In this document: one piece after another, positions 23,576 to 35,213 of the stretch | Layout of the letters: each line of letters begins with the position of its first letter | Position numbering within the stretch: the stretch's first letter is position 1 | Assembly (NCBI GenBank): GCA_918026815.1 | Contig: CAKJVC010000092.1 | Span: 372,001 to 436,000, forward strand | Direction: 5' to 3' | DNA: 64,000 bases | From: Chalara sp. BL73 | Lineage: Eukaryota > Ascomycota > Leotiomycetes > Helotiales | Position numbers and translations under genes: made by a program | Notes under the pieces: generated by a model | The model's database searches: none | Told to the model about the DNA's origin: nothing | What the model saw: only the letters and a program-made list of their open reading frames with translations

Positions 23576-25006
23576 TTAGCCTTCTTTCTTCTCTTCCTGC
23601 TTCTCTTCTGGCTTCGCCTCCTCCTTCTTCTCTTCGGGCCTCGCTTCCGGATCTTGCGGTGGCTCTGTGACTTGAGGCGCATCCGTCCCGGTTGCTGTTG
23701 GCTCTGGCGTCGGCCTGGGCGTGTACCCGGTCACGCATCTACTATATAGTTCATCCGCTTCCTTGTCCAGCCTTTCCTTTTCCTGCGCGGCCCTCTCTGC
23801 TTCCTCCTTGTCAAATTTCTCCTTGTCCGCTTGTTCCTTGATCTTGATCAGGTTCTGCTTCTCCTCCTCGGGTAGCGTTGGGTATATAGCCGTATTTCTG
23901 TCCCAGTCTCTGACACAGTCTGGTTTCCAATTGCATTCCTCCACCATTCCGTATGCGGGGTGGCTGTACCTAGGATGGCGAGAGGGCCAGAGGGAAGCGT
24001 GGTAGTGATGCCTGACAAGCGCTAGGGGCGATTCGTGGTTTCCAGAGTTGGAATGTCCTTGACCCGCTGCGAATGATTCAACCGTAAGAACCAGAATATT
24101 TCCAACTAGTTTTGGGCCGCGAGAGGTCATGTTGTGAAACTCATCCCAAGGAGGCACACCTCCAGTTTGCGCTCTCATTTCATCAAACATGACATTTGTG
24201 AAAGCCGAGGGACCAGTGCCCGTGAGCACCTCGTCAAAATTAAGTGTAATGTTTGCGATTGGAACATTCTGCTTCGCCGCGACATCATTGAGCCAGTTCA
24301 TAACATGGTTAATAAGCCTCAACATGACAGGCAACCTGGGTCGGCACATGAAAGTCCATTGGCAGAAAGATTGAGATTTAGGGCCAAGAATCGTATGGTT
24401 CGCCCACGCTGGCTCGTCGATCTCAATACTTATAACAAGCCCGACGTCGGATGCATTGAATTGAGGAGGGATCCATTCGTCGACGGGCTTCAATGCTTCA
24501 ACATCAATATCTGCGTAAACTCCTCCTTCGACATACATGACCAAGTATCTCAGGAGATCGGCTTTGATAATTTTCGCGGTAAGTTCGCGGTACATGTTGA
24601 CGATGTCAGGTCGATTTAAGCCGGCAGGTCCAAAGTTAGTTTCCACATAGTGTAGATCATTCCCATCTGTCAACACCTCATATCTGTAGCCTTCATTTTT
24701 GTTCGCCCATGATCTGGCGCGCACCTTGTCTCTTTCCTCAAAATCCAAAGGATCAACCTTCCATGTCTGCCAAATCTTCTTGGGAAACCGGTCGCCTGGT
24801 GCGTGCGATGGGATTGAATACGAAATAACGGTGTTTCCGACGCGCTTTAAAACTTCTGCTGACTGGCCGTAGGACGACGTTAAGGAGAAAAACAGAACGA
24901 TGAGGATGGCGGCGATGTACAGAGGAAAAGCTCTCTGCATTGGTTTAGGTATCCTCCCTCCCAATGGAGAGAGTAACGATGTTGGGACATGCATTTTTGA
25001 ATTCAT
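23576..25006 (-). CDS. GT32 alpha-1,6-mannosyltransferase (OCH1-like), Golgi type II membrane protein
   Basis: A 476-residue intronless glycosyltransferase probably acting in the Golgi on N-glycan outer chains or related mannans. A short cytosolic tail is followed by one membrane anchor (residues 26-46, AFPLYIAAILIVLFF). The sugar-binding fold contains FPKKIWQTWK at 74-83 and the DXD motif D166-I-D168 in VEGGVYADIDVEALKP, which binds GDP-mannose and a metal ion. Downstream GPKSQSFCQW and the SWPSRHPRY segment fit the OCH1 group. The C-terminus (about 390-476) is a Glu/Lys-rich coiled-coil-like and Pro-rich tail that is not part of the catalytic domain. Several OCH1 paralogues are usual in Pezizomycotina, so I give no gene symbol. 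Confidence 0.88.
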   Translation of the reverse strand: MNSKMHVPTSLLSPLGGRIPKPMQRAFPLYIAAILIVLFFSLTSSYGQSAEVLKRVGNTVISYSIPSHAPGDRFPKKIWQTWKVDPLDFEERDKVRARSWANKNEGYRYEVLTDGNDLHYVETNFGPAGLNRPDIVNMYRELTAKIIKADLLRYLVMYVEGGVYADIDVEALKPVDEWIPPQFNASDVGLVISIEIDEPAWANHTILGPKSQSFCQWTFMCRPRLPVMLRLINHVMNWLNDVAAKQNVPIANITLNFDEVLTGTGPSAFTNVMFDEMRAQTGGVPPWDEFHNMTSRGPKLVGNILVLTVESFAAGQGHSNSGNHESPLALVRHHYHASLWPSRHPRYSHPAYGMVEECNWKPDCVRDWDRNTAIYPTLPEEEKQNLIKIKEQADKEKFDKEEAERAAQEKERLDKEADELYSRCVTGYTPRPTPEPTATGTDAPQVTEPPQDPEARPEEKKEEAKPEEKQEEKKEG

Positions 25007-26836
25007 GATGGTCCCTTAGTACGAAAGGAGATGGATGTTGTAGCGGGGGGTAGGAAAACTTGAATGTTAAGCATACGGTACATTTCAGATGTCAAAAATC
25101 ACAGCGCCGAGTGCAGACCAGGATCTGAAACGGTGACCTATCCTAACCATGGGCGGCAGCCAGGTTTAGGCAAGGATTGGCCGCCGCCGTAATATTGTGG
25201 CAAGCCATTATGGAATTGTTTATTTGATTGCGGTGAGAGTGGATAGATGGGAAACGAGGCGACTAAGCCGTTTTCATGTCAAATTACAACAAATTACTTA
25301 AAATGCGCCAACGCCTTCTAATGGCCTATAGTCTTGTTGGTAGCAAGGGAGTCAATGCTTGCAGGCTCTCCAATAGCTCTAATTCCCATTTACAAGATTT
25401 CTTGCGGCGTAAAGAAAAAACATCAGGAATTAGGGTTACATCTGGAAAAGCTTGCAGCTTCTGTTGCACAACAGGAGCTTAAATCCTTGTAACAAATGCC
25501 ACACGGTAAGAGAGATCTTGTCTTCCGTGGAGAGCAGAGAGGATGGAATTCTTTATCTGAAGCAGGGATATTTGTTTGCCAGCTGTCAGAACTGACAGCA
25601 GGTGAAAACGCGAATCTGTCTAAATGGCCTCCTAATATTTCCCCAAGTTTTCTCTTCGCCAAGCACTAAACTAAGTCGCAAAAAACAAATCATCTCCGAA
25701 TACGCTTCCAAGTAGGCTGGTGCACGCCTCAGGGGGGGATCTGCTGTTGGTGCTCCACTCGGTTGTTGGAGACTCGCTTCCGGCTAAACACATAAATAGT
25801 GGTGCTGGAATGCATGGCTGGAGCTGAGTAGAAACCGTTGGACCAGAAGCAGTCTCCCCTTCTCCTGAATAATTCTTCAGCTGGGGACAAGCAAGCAGCT
25901 TTTTTGTTTGAAAAAATAGGAGTGTTTGTTAGTCGATTCCATCAAGTAGCACAAAGGATTTGAATAGGGGGCCCCTATTCGGACACCGGCCGATCGCCTT
26001 CGACCCCATATTGAATTAGGGCACGACATGTGAAGGGCCCCAACGGCGAATCATATATGAAAAATCTGGGGGACCTGCATTCGCATGGATCCCCTAAAGC
26101 TTAAATTATATATATATACCCCACTTGTAAACTTGTAATAAAATTTGGAGAGAGAAAGAGAGAAAAGCCATAGCCTCAAAATGCAAGTTAGTTGCATCTT
26201 TGAAAAGCAGCTGAGTGCAGTGGCAAAGACAAATGCTGTGTAAAACCGCAAAACAACTAACAGCTGAGGTACACAAAGTTCCAGCTATCAGTTAGTGTGC
26301 AGTAGCACAGCCGGATCGCTGTGCAAGTAGAAACACATGCTGTCCCTGAAAACGATCAAAGAATGCACAAATCAATCCCGAGCATTCTCTCGTTTCTTCG
26401 CTAAGGAGGCGAACATATTGAATGATTGACCAGCCGTTGGCAGGTAATATGGCGCATGCGGTACATTAGAAATATTATGCGACGCGGATATCATTCCTCT
26501 TTGGACCCAACGCACGAACCCCATAAGCTTATCCCTGAACTTCCAAGACACAAGGTTTCCCAGATGTGGCTTGAGTGTCGTGACACGAGTGAGATACCAA
26601 ACACGCTCCTTACTTCCAACGTGCCGGATTCAATTTTTTTGGACATTCACAACGCAATTCTCTGAGCTGTAGCCTTTGCTCCACAACGCCATACATCTGC
26701 TAGTCAGGCTTTTGGTAGATGGGACTGTCAACCGCAGAACTCCAAACCTTTGAACGACAAAGATCATTTTTCCAAAAAATTTTACCTGGGCCGAGGAAGC
26801 TGTACAACACAAGGGTGAGGACGAATTGGCGGCCAG
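25007..26836. promoter_or_regulatory. Divergent intergenic region (GT32 / acyltransferase)
   Basis: A 1.8-kb interval between divergent genes. No gene is supported; open frames present start at non-ATG codons or lack similarity. It should hold both promoters. A (TA)n-like run is at about 26107-26118. Confidence 0.45.
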
Positions 26837-28327
26837 ATGACGAGACACGATGGCATACTGAGCGGCGGGCTCTTAGAAAATAAAGAGCTGCAGGAGCCGG
26901 CACCGCGCAGCTGGGGAAGATGGTTTATGGACCTCATTCGACCTGCGATCTTTTCACGCGGCGGGCCACGGAAGCAAATCGGACGGACTGCGTATCTCGA
27001 CGGACTGAGAGGGTTTGCAGCATTTCTGGTATACTGGCATCATCACCAATTATGGCCGCGACAGCAATTCATGGCAGATCTTGTCTTCGAAACCTCGTTT
27101 GGTTATGAGGGCCGGTATCACTTTGCCTGTCTGCCAATTATCAGGACATTCTTTACTGGCGGCCACTTCGCCGTCGCAGTGTTCTTCTTAATTTCAGGAT
27201 ATGTTCTCTCAGTTAAACCTTTGAACCTGATATATGCCGGAGATATGGTGAAGCTGAATGAGAACTTGGCCTCAGCACTGTTCCGACGTTGGATGCGACT
27301 TCACATTCCTGTCCTGATTGTGTCGTTCCTCTTCATGTGTTCATGGCATGCCTTTGGAATCTATACAATATCTCCAGCTCAGGAGAAAAAGTTCCGCGAT
27401 GAACTCTGGAATTTTTATATAACCTCGAAGCACTGGAGCTTTACATTCAGAACGGGAGGCGACCCTTGGTTCGTCTACAATTTCCCCACATGGTCCATTC
27501 CGGTTGAGATGAAAGGTTCTATCATCATATATGTCACCCTCTTGGCTTTCTCAAGAATCACCAAGAATGCGCGACTTTTATTGTATGTTGCGCTTATGTG
27601 GTATTACATGCATATCGTGGATGGGTGGTTCGGAACAATGTTCATCGGGGGCTTGTTGCTGGGAGAACTCGATTTACTGGCAAGAAGAAATGAGCTTCCC
27701 ACTATCATCACTCGCTTCGAACCGTGGAAAACGCCAATTTTCTATACCTTCTTGTTTGTCGGCGTCTGGCTCGGTGGCGTCCCTTCTCACAGTCCAAACT
27801 TCGACCTACAAAGCGCCCCAGGGTGGTATTACTTGTCCTGGTTCAGACCACAGGCTGCCTTTGATTTTAAGTGGTATTACCTGTTCTGGGGAGCCTTTCT
27901 TTTGATGGCCGCAATTCCACGCATCTGGTGGCTCAAGGCATTCTTCGAGACAAACTTTTCTCAGTACCTGGGCCGGATCTCGTTTTCTTTATATATGATC
28001 CATGGACCTGTTCTTTGGACACTCGCCGATAGGTTGTACCTAATGGTTGGTTACCACCGAGACTCACATTTGACAACCCCATTAGCATATTGGGTAGACA
28101 AATTCCCACTCAATACGAACGGACCACTCGGTCTAGAACTTGCTTTTTTGGCACCGCATCTGATTATCTTGCCAGTCACATTTTGGCTTGCGGAGGTTGT
28201 CACGAAACTGATCGACGAGCCCTCTAACAAATTTGCACACTGGGTATACAAGAAAGCACTCCCTCTTTCTACCGCGCCTGCGCAACCAGCAGTTCCTCTC
28301 CGACATGTACCACGAGAGGTTATGTGA
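26837..28327 (+). CDS. Acyltransferase-3 family multi-pass membrane protein
   Basis: A 496-residue intronless integral membrane O-acyltransferase of the acyltransferase 3 family. The family signature appears near residue 53 as TAYLDGLRGFAAFLVYWHHHQ, with the conserved Arg in DGLRG and the His cluster used in catalysis. It is followed by a second helix with FLISGYVLS and then multiple hydrophobic helices. A later RISFSLYMIHGPVLW segment (about 375) is the conserved C-terminal helix of these enzymes. The acceptor (glycan, lipid or secondary metabolite) cannot be told; many fungal paralogues exist. The ATG at 26837 is the first in frame. Confidence 0.88.
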   Translation: MTRHDGILSGGLLENKELQEPAPRSWGRWFMDLIRPAIFSRGGPRKQIGRTAYLDGLRGFAAFLVYWHHHQLWPRQQFMADLVFETSFGYEGRYHFACLPIIRTFFTGGHFAVAVFFLISGYVLSVKPLNLIYAGDMVKLNENLASALFRRWMRLHIPVLIVSFLFMCSWHAFGIYTISPAQEKKFRDELWNFYITSKHWSFTFRTGGDPWFVYNFPTWSIPVEMKGSIIIYVTLLAFSRITKNARLLLYVALMWYYMHIVDGWFGTMFIGGLLLGELDLLARRNELPTIITRFEPWKTPIFYTFLFVGVWLGGVPSHSPNFDLQSAPGWYYLSWFRPQAAFDFKWYYLFWGAFLLMAAIPRIWWLKAFFETNFSQYLGRISFSLYMIHGPVLWTLADRLYLMVGYHRDSHLTTPLAYWVDKFPLNTNGPLGLELAFLAPHLIILPVTFWLAEVVTKLIDEPSNKFAHWVYKKALPLSTAPAQPAVPLRHVPREVM

Positions 28328-28853
28328 TCGATTTGATTCCACTTGGGACATCTGTATGGTAGAGATAACGATGAAATTGCAGAAAGAATGATTCCATTAC
28401 CGATGGATGTTCGCGAGCTAGAGTGAAGATTGGCAGGCCGCAATATAGATGCCTCTGACGGAGGTGGCTTCTCCTAATAGAGACATGAGAAAATTATAGC
28501 TCATTAAATTTGGATCTGAGAGGCAGCTGGATATATGATCCAGAAAGACCTTGTAATCTTATTTGTATATAACCTTATCTCTTCAGCAGTATGTCCAGTC
28601 GGATAGTTGTATTACTGAATCTGTTGTCTTTGAATCTGTATGGGAATATGTTAAGCAGAATGACTCAAAAATGATATGGTAGAATCTGCACACTGATGAG
28701 CTGCTCGCTTATGAAGTAATGTTTGTTGTTTGAAGGACAGTCACATACAGACAGAAACAGATGATAGACACCGACTCATGGCCCGACTCGGCGATGGTAT
28801 TATCTACTGAGACACTATGGACCATGCTCGCAATGCACTTCTAAGATTAGTCC
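28328..28853. other. Convergent intergenic region
   Basis: About 0.5 kb between the acyltransferase 3' end and the 3' end of the decayed HET gene. Nothing beyond AT-rich sequence was seen. Confidence 0.45.
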
Positions 28854-30987
28854 TCAACATAGGGGTATAGACTGTTTTTGGTGAATACCGTCTGATATCA
28901 TCTCTCGCTCCATAATTCTATGAATATAGTATTCTTCCACGAGCTTGAATGTTTGCGGTACCGGCGCAAGGCCCTCGCACTGCTTTGTGGAGGAATAAGG
29001 CACCTGCGGGTTATAAACGGCATATTACTTCCCACCAAAGTATAAGCTTGATTGCCAACCTGTAAACCTGCAGGTCCATTTCCAAGGTAGGCCTTTTGCG
29101 TACGAAAAATTTGATGATATCTGGTAACCAACGGAATGATCATTTGAAATGATAAAGTAGTGTCTTCGAGCATCCACTGGCCTTTCTTTGCTGATCGAAT
29201 CTGCTCAATACATAATATATAAGTAGCATTATCTTCAAGAGCGACCTTGCGGGATGCTTTCGAGCCATATCCAAGTGCTGAAGGAGAAATGGGACCAGCG
29301 TTCCAACAGACTCCCGCGAAGACACAGCGCCAGAATGCACCTGCTAAGTCACAACCAGGTATATACGGTGTTTTCCCTTCCTCCTGGAACGAAATTGATT
29401 CGCTTAGCTGTCCAGACTGCCGCAGCGTCATACCAATCGCTGGTCAACATTTGTATACCGAAACTTCGACTTGATCCACGAAGTATCCTTCCACCAGAAG
29501 TGTTGAATCGCCATGCAGCTTGAGACTGGGAGGTTATCCTAAGGAGGAATTGTAAATATTTAGAACTTTTTAAGTCAACCTTGCTGATGAAAGGTGAATC
29601 CTGAGGAGCAGCTCAGCCAAACACTAGAAGGAGGTGTTAGCAATGACTATCTTTAAACCACATATACTTATTTCCTTCAATAACTTTATTCATAGGTCTA
29701 GAGATATCCAGGCTTGCTGAAAGAAGCTAGTTCTCTCCTATGAGCACGACGCCCAGCCAAAGGTAAAAGTGCCCTGGAGCATTGACGTTGTGCATTGTAA
29801 CCCGTCTATACAACTGTAGCGTTGAGATCTCATAGTCGGATTCAATTGGTGGCTGACCTAGCCAGTTCGTAACCAGTCCCAGTATCGCGTAGACTTTGAC
29901 TCGATCATCCAAGGCTTTCTTGCCGCTGGTCAAATGGAGTAGATTTATGAGGGTATTTACCGAACTACTTGCTTGTTTATTATCGGCGGTGATGGTTGAG
30001 AGTGCATGTATCTTAGTGAAAAGCTTAAGTGTCAGATACCTGATAGCTACTGGGAGGCTATCGTACAGCACTCGACAGCATCCTATGCTGTGCACGAGGT
30101 ATTGTTGACTTGCTTTGGGGAAAGTGTCCATGAAAGGGTATGTGATCCAAAGACGACTTTGGCTTGAACTGGAAATACACTTTCCTGAACAACCCACGTC
30201 CTTTCTCAAAATGGTAGATCTGTCATCGTTTTCATGGCTTCAAAGCATTTGTATTTCGAGGAGCTAACTCTAGAGTCGATGAATTGACCAGCTCAAAGTA
30301 TGGCATCTCATGAAAGGGCTTTCCTGACGAATATATATCGATTAGATCAAATCTAGCAGTAACTAGACTATCTTTATTTCCACTACCCGTGCTTCAACTA
30401 TGAGTCCTGCCTTTAGTTCTTAACTACTTACCTGTCTAAAAATATCGCATTCTCGACAGTTTTCTGATCCCTAGCACCTAATATGAGAACATCGAGGTCA
30501 GTTGCCTTGTTGTAGAGACATTCTTGGGAAGGCAAAGTGCTTTATAGGTCATGATTTATTGTGAATAAGGGTTCTGCTCCAAGGGAATGGTGTACTATCA
30601 TCCCCAACCACAAGTACGCTCCTTTGCAAATCTTGTAAATGTCCGACATAAGTGAAACTTGCTGAGATTTCTCCCCCATATCGGATTGATTGAGATGTGT
30701 CTGGCCAATCCATATTGTTCTATCCGTATTCTTATTTCACAGACATGTGAGAGCAGCCTTGAAGGTTTTGGTACCTCAAAACTACCTTTATCGACTATGA
30801 TAGTAAACGTAAGGCTTGCATCTCCCAAAACATAGTTGAGGATTTTAAATTCGGGCGTCTCATCCAAGCACACAACAGATAGATGACATGATACTGGGGT
30901 TTCCATCTTTTCTGAGTGGAGGCTGAGAAGTCGAACTTCCCGCCGCTCACTAGAAATATTGTTATACTGGTAGCGCGGCAGATCCAT
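28854..30987 (-). pseudogene. Decayed HET-domain (heterokaryon incompatibility) gene
   Basis: Fragments in order match a HET protein, a fungal self/non-self recognition family. The N-terminal block (30987 to about 30775) carries the LSVVCLDETPEF and NYVLGDA motifs, normally L/SYxWG. A frameshift near 30775 and a TGA near 30742 precede the block holding LNQSDMGEKSQQ and YLWLG (normally CINQxD...YxWLG) at about 30720-30590. A second TGA interrupts the WWxRxWVVQE motif at about 30200, where tryptophan is expected. DDRVKVYAILGL (about 29870) and a C-terminal stretch (29431-28990, FQMIIPLVTRYHQIFRTQK) follow, then a further frameshift near 28990. At least two nonsense changes are of the C-to-T or G-to-A kind. 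No continuous product is possible. Confidence 0.85.
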
Positions 30988-31869
30988 GTTAACATGCTAG
31001 AACGAAGACGCACAACCAGCAAGAAAAACAATCTTCGAGTTCTTGAGTTGACCATGGGAACTGGAGACGTGAGCCACCCCGTCGAATAGCTTCAAGTTGT
31101 ATCATAGCGGTGATCGGCTTGGCACAACAAAGGATACTCGTCTCAAGTCAGGCTACTCAGAATAGGATTTGAAATCTTGCCGTGCAAACCGTCCATGGAA
31201 GAACTTAAGTGTGCGCGGTGGAATGGACGGCCGTGACGCTGGCGAGATCGCCTAAGTTGGCAATATATAAGCAACAGGCATCGCAATGTATGCTGCCAGA
31301 TCAGCATCGACCTCAGTCACTGATGCGAGAGACCAGACTTCTTGCTTGGAATTGAACTGGCGTGAACTTGTGGTGTATTCCATGATAGAACTGATATGCA
31401 GGGACGAATCACTGTATGCTGGTAGTCAAGAGAGAGGACTTGTTCCATCTTGACTAGTACATCTTGTGAATAGAGACTGGTCCACCCCGCTGTACTTAAT
31501 CCACAATTACCTTTGCGACTCGACCGAATAGCACGTTCCGCACTTGACAAACAGTGTTCAGTAGGATCGTTGAAGAAATCGATGTTATGCCTGGAGAATA
31601 AAGTCAAGAATGACAACGGCCCTTTTTTTACCGTCGCAAATGCTTTGTAGATTAACGCCTAGCCAAAACACCAGACTAATACACGTGATTCCGCGATTTG
31701 GGCCAAGACGCGACGCCAACTCGTAACTTTACTCCAAGCATGGGCACACTCGACAAATGATCATGTTATAAGCTAATTCCATGTCAGGATTATGTTAATA
31801 GCCTTTGCCTAATATGTCTTCTGGCACAATTTTGCGCTGACAAATTAGAAGGATTGACGCGTCTACAAA
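30988..31869. promoter_or_regulatory. Intergenic region upstream of SRS2
   Basis: About 0.9 kb between the HET pseudogene start and the helicase start; presumed promoter of the helicase. No supported gene: the open frame at 31317-31616 (minus) begins at TTG and has no similarity I recognise. Confidence 0.45.
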
Positions 31870-34812
31870 ATGAACCCAGATGCTCTTCTTATAAACCTCA
31901 ATCAATCACAACATGCAGCCGTCTCGTCGTTCGCAGACACGCTAGCTATACTTGCCGGCCCAGGGAGTGGCAAAACACATACGCTGACATCGAGGACCGC
32001 ATGGCTTTTGGCGCAAGGCTTACAGCCATGGAACGTTATTGTTGCGACGTTTACAGTGAAAGCGGCGAGGGAGATGAAGGAAAGGATTGGCAAACTTCTT
32101 GGAAACGGTCTCGAGTCTAAATTGATTCTTGGTACATTTCATAGTATTTCTCGGAGATATCTAGCTCGATATGGGCATCTAATTGACATTCGAAAAGATT
32201 TCGGCATTGCAGATACTACAGATTCTCTTGCTATTATCAAACGAGTTATCAAGCGCCATAACTTCACAATCGACCCAAAAGTCGCTCGAGGGCGCATCAG
32301 TGGGAAAAAATCAAGAACGAGTGCCGATCAGATCTCGGCCTCGCAGAAGCCAAATACGAAGTCAGTTGAGGCACAAGAGTTTGAGATGTGCTACGAGCAA
32401 TACGAAGAGGCCCTGAAACGGTCAAATCTACTTGACTATGATGACCTTCTCCTTAAATGTGTCGAGCTCCTGCGGAAACATCCTTCCTGTGTTTCTAATG
32501 TAGAAGCCGTCTTGATAGATGAGTTCCAGGACACTAATGTGGTACAATTTGACCTTATGCGTTTATTTGCTTCAGAGCGTAAGCGTATCACAATTGTGGG
32601 GGATCCTGATCAGAGCATATACGGCTTCCGTGCCGCAGAAGTCAAGAACTACAAACGCATGCTCCACCAATACCCGGACACGGTAACAATTGCATTAGAG
32701 GAGAATTATCGATCATCAGGAGCAATACTTTTGACTGCAATGAACGTCATTAAACAAGATAGCTCTAGAGTTGACAAATCCTTACAGGCGACTCATAATG
32801 TCGGGACTCGGCCAGTCTTGAGAAAACTATACAACGCTCACAAAGAAGCTGAATGGATCATTACCGAGATTCAAAGATGCAGGGGGTTGACTGGGGAGCT
32901 GCTAGATCTAAATGACTTTGCCATCCTTCTAAGATCATCTTCTCTTTCACGTCTCATCGAGAGCGCCTTGGGTAAAGCTGGCATCGCATATCGAATGGTT
33001 GGAGGTCTGCGATTTTATGATCGACTTGAGGTCAAGATAATACTCGACTACTTACGAGTAATCAATCAGCCCGACAACAATGACGCTTTGTCTCGAATAA
33101 TCAACACGCCCTCGAGACGTATTGGTGAAGCCACCACCAAAGCTCTGCTTGAAGAAGCAGATCAGTCTAAGATTACGCTGTGGGCACTGATACTGGATAA
33201 TGTACAAGGAAGACGTATTGCCCGGTTGAAGTTGTCAAAGCAAGCGGAGAGCGGTCTACGAGCTTTCGTTGATATTATTCTAACAGCAAGGAATAAGATA
33301 GCAGATCCGGACAAGGCATTAAGAACCGTTGATCTTATAAAATTTGTCTTGAAAAAGATCGATTTCGAGAATTGGCTACAGGAGAATCATAACGATGTTG
33401 CCAAGGGACGATGGGGAAATGTGGAGGAGCTGATTACTCAAGCTTCTGATTTTGAAGGCTTAGTTGAGACAGGATACGAGGATGAATCTTTGCCAATGGT
33501 TGAGGGGCTCGACCAAGATGAAAGCTCTGACTCGTTGTCTAGATTTCTTGCAAACGTAGCTCTTGCGTCGGAGGTAAAGAATGAGCATGAGGAAGGCGTT
33601 GCCACTGCTCAGATTACTATATCTACAATACATGCGGCCAAAGGGCTTGAATGGCCTATTGTATTCATCCCATCCACTTATCAAGGTTCTATACCGCATT
33701 CAAGGGCTGAAGATGAGAATGAGGAACGAAGATTATTATATGTTGCTATGACTCGGGCAAAAGCGTTGTTATATATGAGCTATCCGCTCAAAAACTCGCA
33801 GGGCGAACAGGCTACATTATCCTCATTTCTCTCACCTTTGCCAATCGCACGATTGCTCGATGAGAAAGGCCCAAGACTTCAATCATCTACTGTGGGATCT
33901 ATCGCCCAGATTCTTCGTCGACCATTGCCATCGTTGAAATCAATCTCAGAATCTTCAAGGCTGTTGAAGAGTGAAGAGGATAATTTATTTTCTCTTAATG
34001 GCGAATATGAAAGCCATGACACAGGAGAGAGTTGGAACACTAGAACACCAGATACGCTTTACAGCATGGGCGGCCAGCTGGCTCGTTCTGTAGGCAATAC
34101 TGCAGGATACCGACCAGTTGCTGTCGCTAGATATCTCACTACTATGGATAGATCAGCGAGTATCACTGTTACTCCCTCAGAGTTCGTCACAGCTAGGTCG
34201 TTGCCGGCTGTTGAGGAGCAGTCAGCAGACAATCGGCAATCTTCTACGAAGACCAAGGAACTCATAGCACGTAAACAACTCGTTGCTGAAGGTCAAGGCA
34301 CTCTCCTCAACTTCTTAGGAAAGGGCGAACCTCAGGGTCTGAAGCGGCCACGACCTACACAAGATGCAAAGTTTTTACCAGGCTTGAAACGAGTTTCCAA
34401 CTACAACGCACCAACATTGGCCCTATCCTATAACACACATATTGGAATTTCACCAGAGTTATCAACCCATCGGGTCAATATGGAACCTGCTTTCCGCCGC
34501 CCACAAAACCGAGACACAGATAGCAAGGAGAAGCCATATGCATTTCTTTCTAGCTCTCCGCCACAGCCGCAAAAGGCCGAGAAAGAGAGGGTACGTGAAC
34601 CGGTCATTGTGGCGGCAAAATCGGCAATCCTCCCGGTTAGCCGCCCAGCTCAAACCATGCATGCGACCACTATGTCGATGCATACTACGACCTCTATGTT
34701 GCAAGGAGGTCCAGCGAAACGGACGTTGGGGGTGAAGCGCAGCATGAACAGCGGATGGCAGTCGAGAAAGGGCCAGGCCTTTGTGCCGCCCAGTGTGAGG
34801 AGGCCTGCTTGA
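31870..34812 (+). CDS. SRS2: UvrD/Rep-family DNA helicase (SRS2)
   Basis: A 980-residue intronless SF1A 3'-5' DNA helicase expected to act in the nucleus by dismantling Rad51 filaments and aiding replication and repair. Motifs appear in order: Q-motif region LNQSQHAAV, Walker A AGPGSGKT (29-36), LGTFHSISRRYL (Ic), DEFQDT (217-222), GDPDQSIYGFR (III), LEENYRSS (IV), ISTIHAAKGLEWPIVF (V) and EERRLLYVAMTRAK (VI). The roughly 250 C-terminal residues are low-complexity and polar, as in Srs2, and carry the interaction regions in the yeast protein. Length fits fungal SRS2; a mitochondrial HMI1-type helicase is the main alternative, but no targeting peptide is evident. Confidence 0.92.
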   Translation: MNPDALLINLNQSQHAAVSSFADTLAILAGPGSGKTHTLTSRTAWLLAQGLQPWNVIVATFTVKAAREMKERIGKLLGNGLESKLILGTFHSISRRYLARYGHLIDIRKDFGIADTTDSLAIIKRVIKRHNFTIDPKVARGRISGKKSRTSADQISASQKPNTKSVEAQEFEMCYEQYEEALKRSNLLDYDDLLLKCVELLRKHPSCVSNVEAVLIDEFQDTNVVQFDLMRLFASERKRITIVGDPDQSIYGFRAAEVKNYKRMLHQYPDTVTIALEENYRSSGAILLTAMNVIKQDSSRVDKSLQATHNVGTRPVLRKLYNAHKEAEWIITEIQRCRGLTGELLDLNDFAILLRSSSLSRLIESALGKAGIAYRMVGGLRFYDRLEVKIILDYLRVINQPDNNDALSRIINTPSRRIGEATTKALLEEADQSKITLWALILDNVQGRRIARLKLSKQAESGLRAFVDIILTARNKIADPDKALRTVDLIKFVLKKIDFENWLQENHNDVAKGRWGNVEELITQASDFEGLVETGYEDESLPMVEGLDQDESSDSLSRFLANVALASEVKNEHEEGVATAQITISTIHAAKGLEWPIVFIPSTYQGSIPHSRAEDENEERRLLYVAMTRAKALLYMSYPLKNSQGEQATLSSFLSPLPIARLLDEKGPRLQSSTVGSIAQILRRPLPSLKSISESSRLLKSEEDNLFSLNGEYESHDTGESWNTRTPDTLYSMGGQLARSVGNTAGYRPVAVARYLTTMDRSASITVTPSEFVTARSLPAVEEQSADNRQSSTKTKELIARKQLVAEGQGTLLNFLGKGEPQGLKRPRPTQDAKFLPGLKRVSNYNAPTLALSYNTHIGISPELSTHRVNMEPAFRRPQNRDTDSKEKPYAFLSSSPPQPQKAEKERVREPVIVAAKSAILPVSRPAQTMHATTMSMHTTTSMLQGGPAKRTLGVKRSMNSGWQSRKGQAFVPPSVRRPA

Positions 34813-35194
34813 AGAATTTGGCGAAAACATCTTGGAAATTGTGCAATGTACCGTACGTAGCACATGCAGGGATGGGTATTTCCCGGAATTGCGGGTACGG
34901 CATAGAACTGGAAGGTGACTCTTGCTATTGCTTGGCTTAGCAAGCCATGGGTTGACATGACAATGTTATATGACATCTTACAATGCGTATTGTCTTTAGC
35001 TTCTTGCTTTGATTGCGAATCTTAACCAAACATAAGAGCTTAAGTGAGCTTTTCTAACCCGGGAGATAATAGATTGGTTAAGGTATTTTAAATCAAGTAG
35101 TGCGACACAGTCCGGCATTAAATACATGAACGAGATTGCGTGGCTGTCCAGTCATCATCTTCCCTTAAAAGCATACTGTGTATAAGCCAAGTGG

Positions 35195-35213
35195 TATATA
35201 TATATATATATAT
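35195..35213. repeat. (TA)n microsatellite
   Basis: Nineteen nucleotides of uninterrupted TA alternation, downstream of SRS2. Confidence 0.9.

Noticed and set aside
26051..26251. Small hydrophobic minus-strand frame resembling a secreted peptide
   Set aside because: Begins at TTG rather than ATG and lies in AT-rich intergenic DNA.
31317..31616. 99-codon minus-strand frame upstream of SRS2
   Set aside because: Starts with TTG, no recognisable motif and lies in the presumed promoter.
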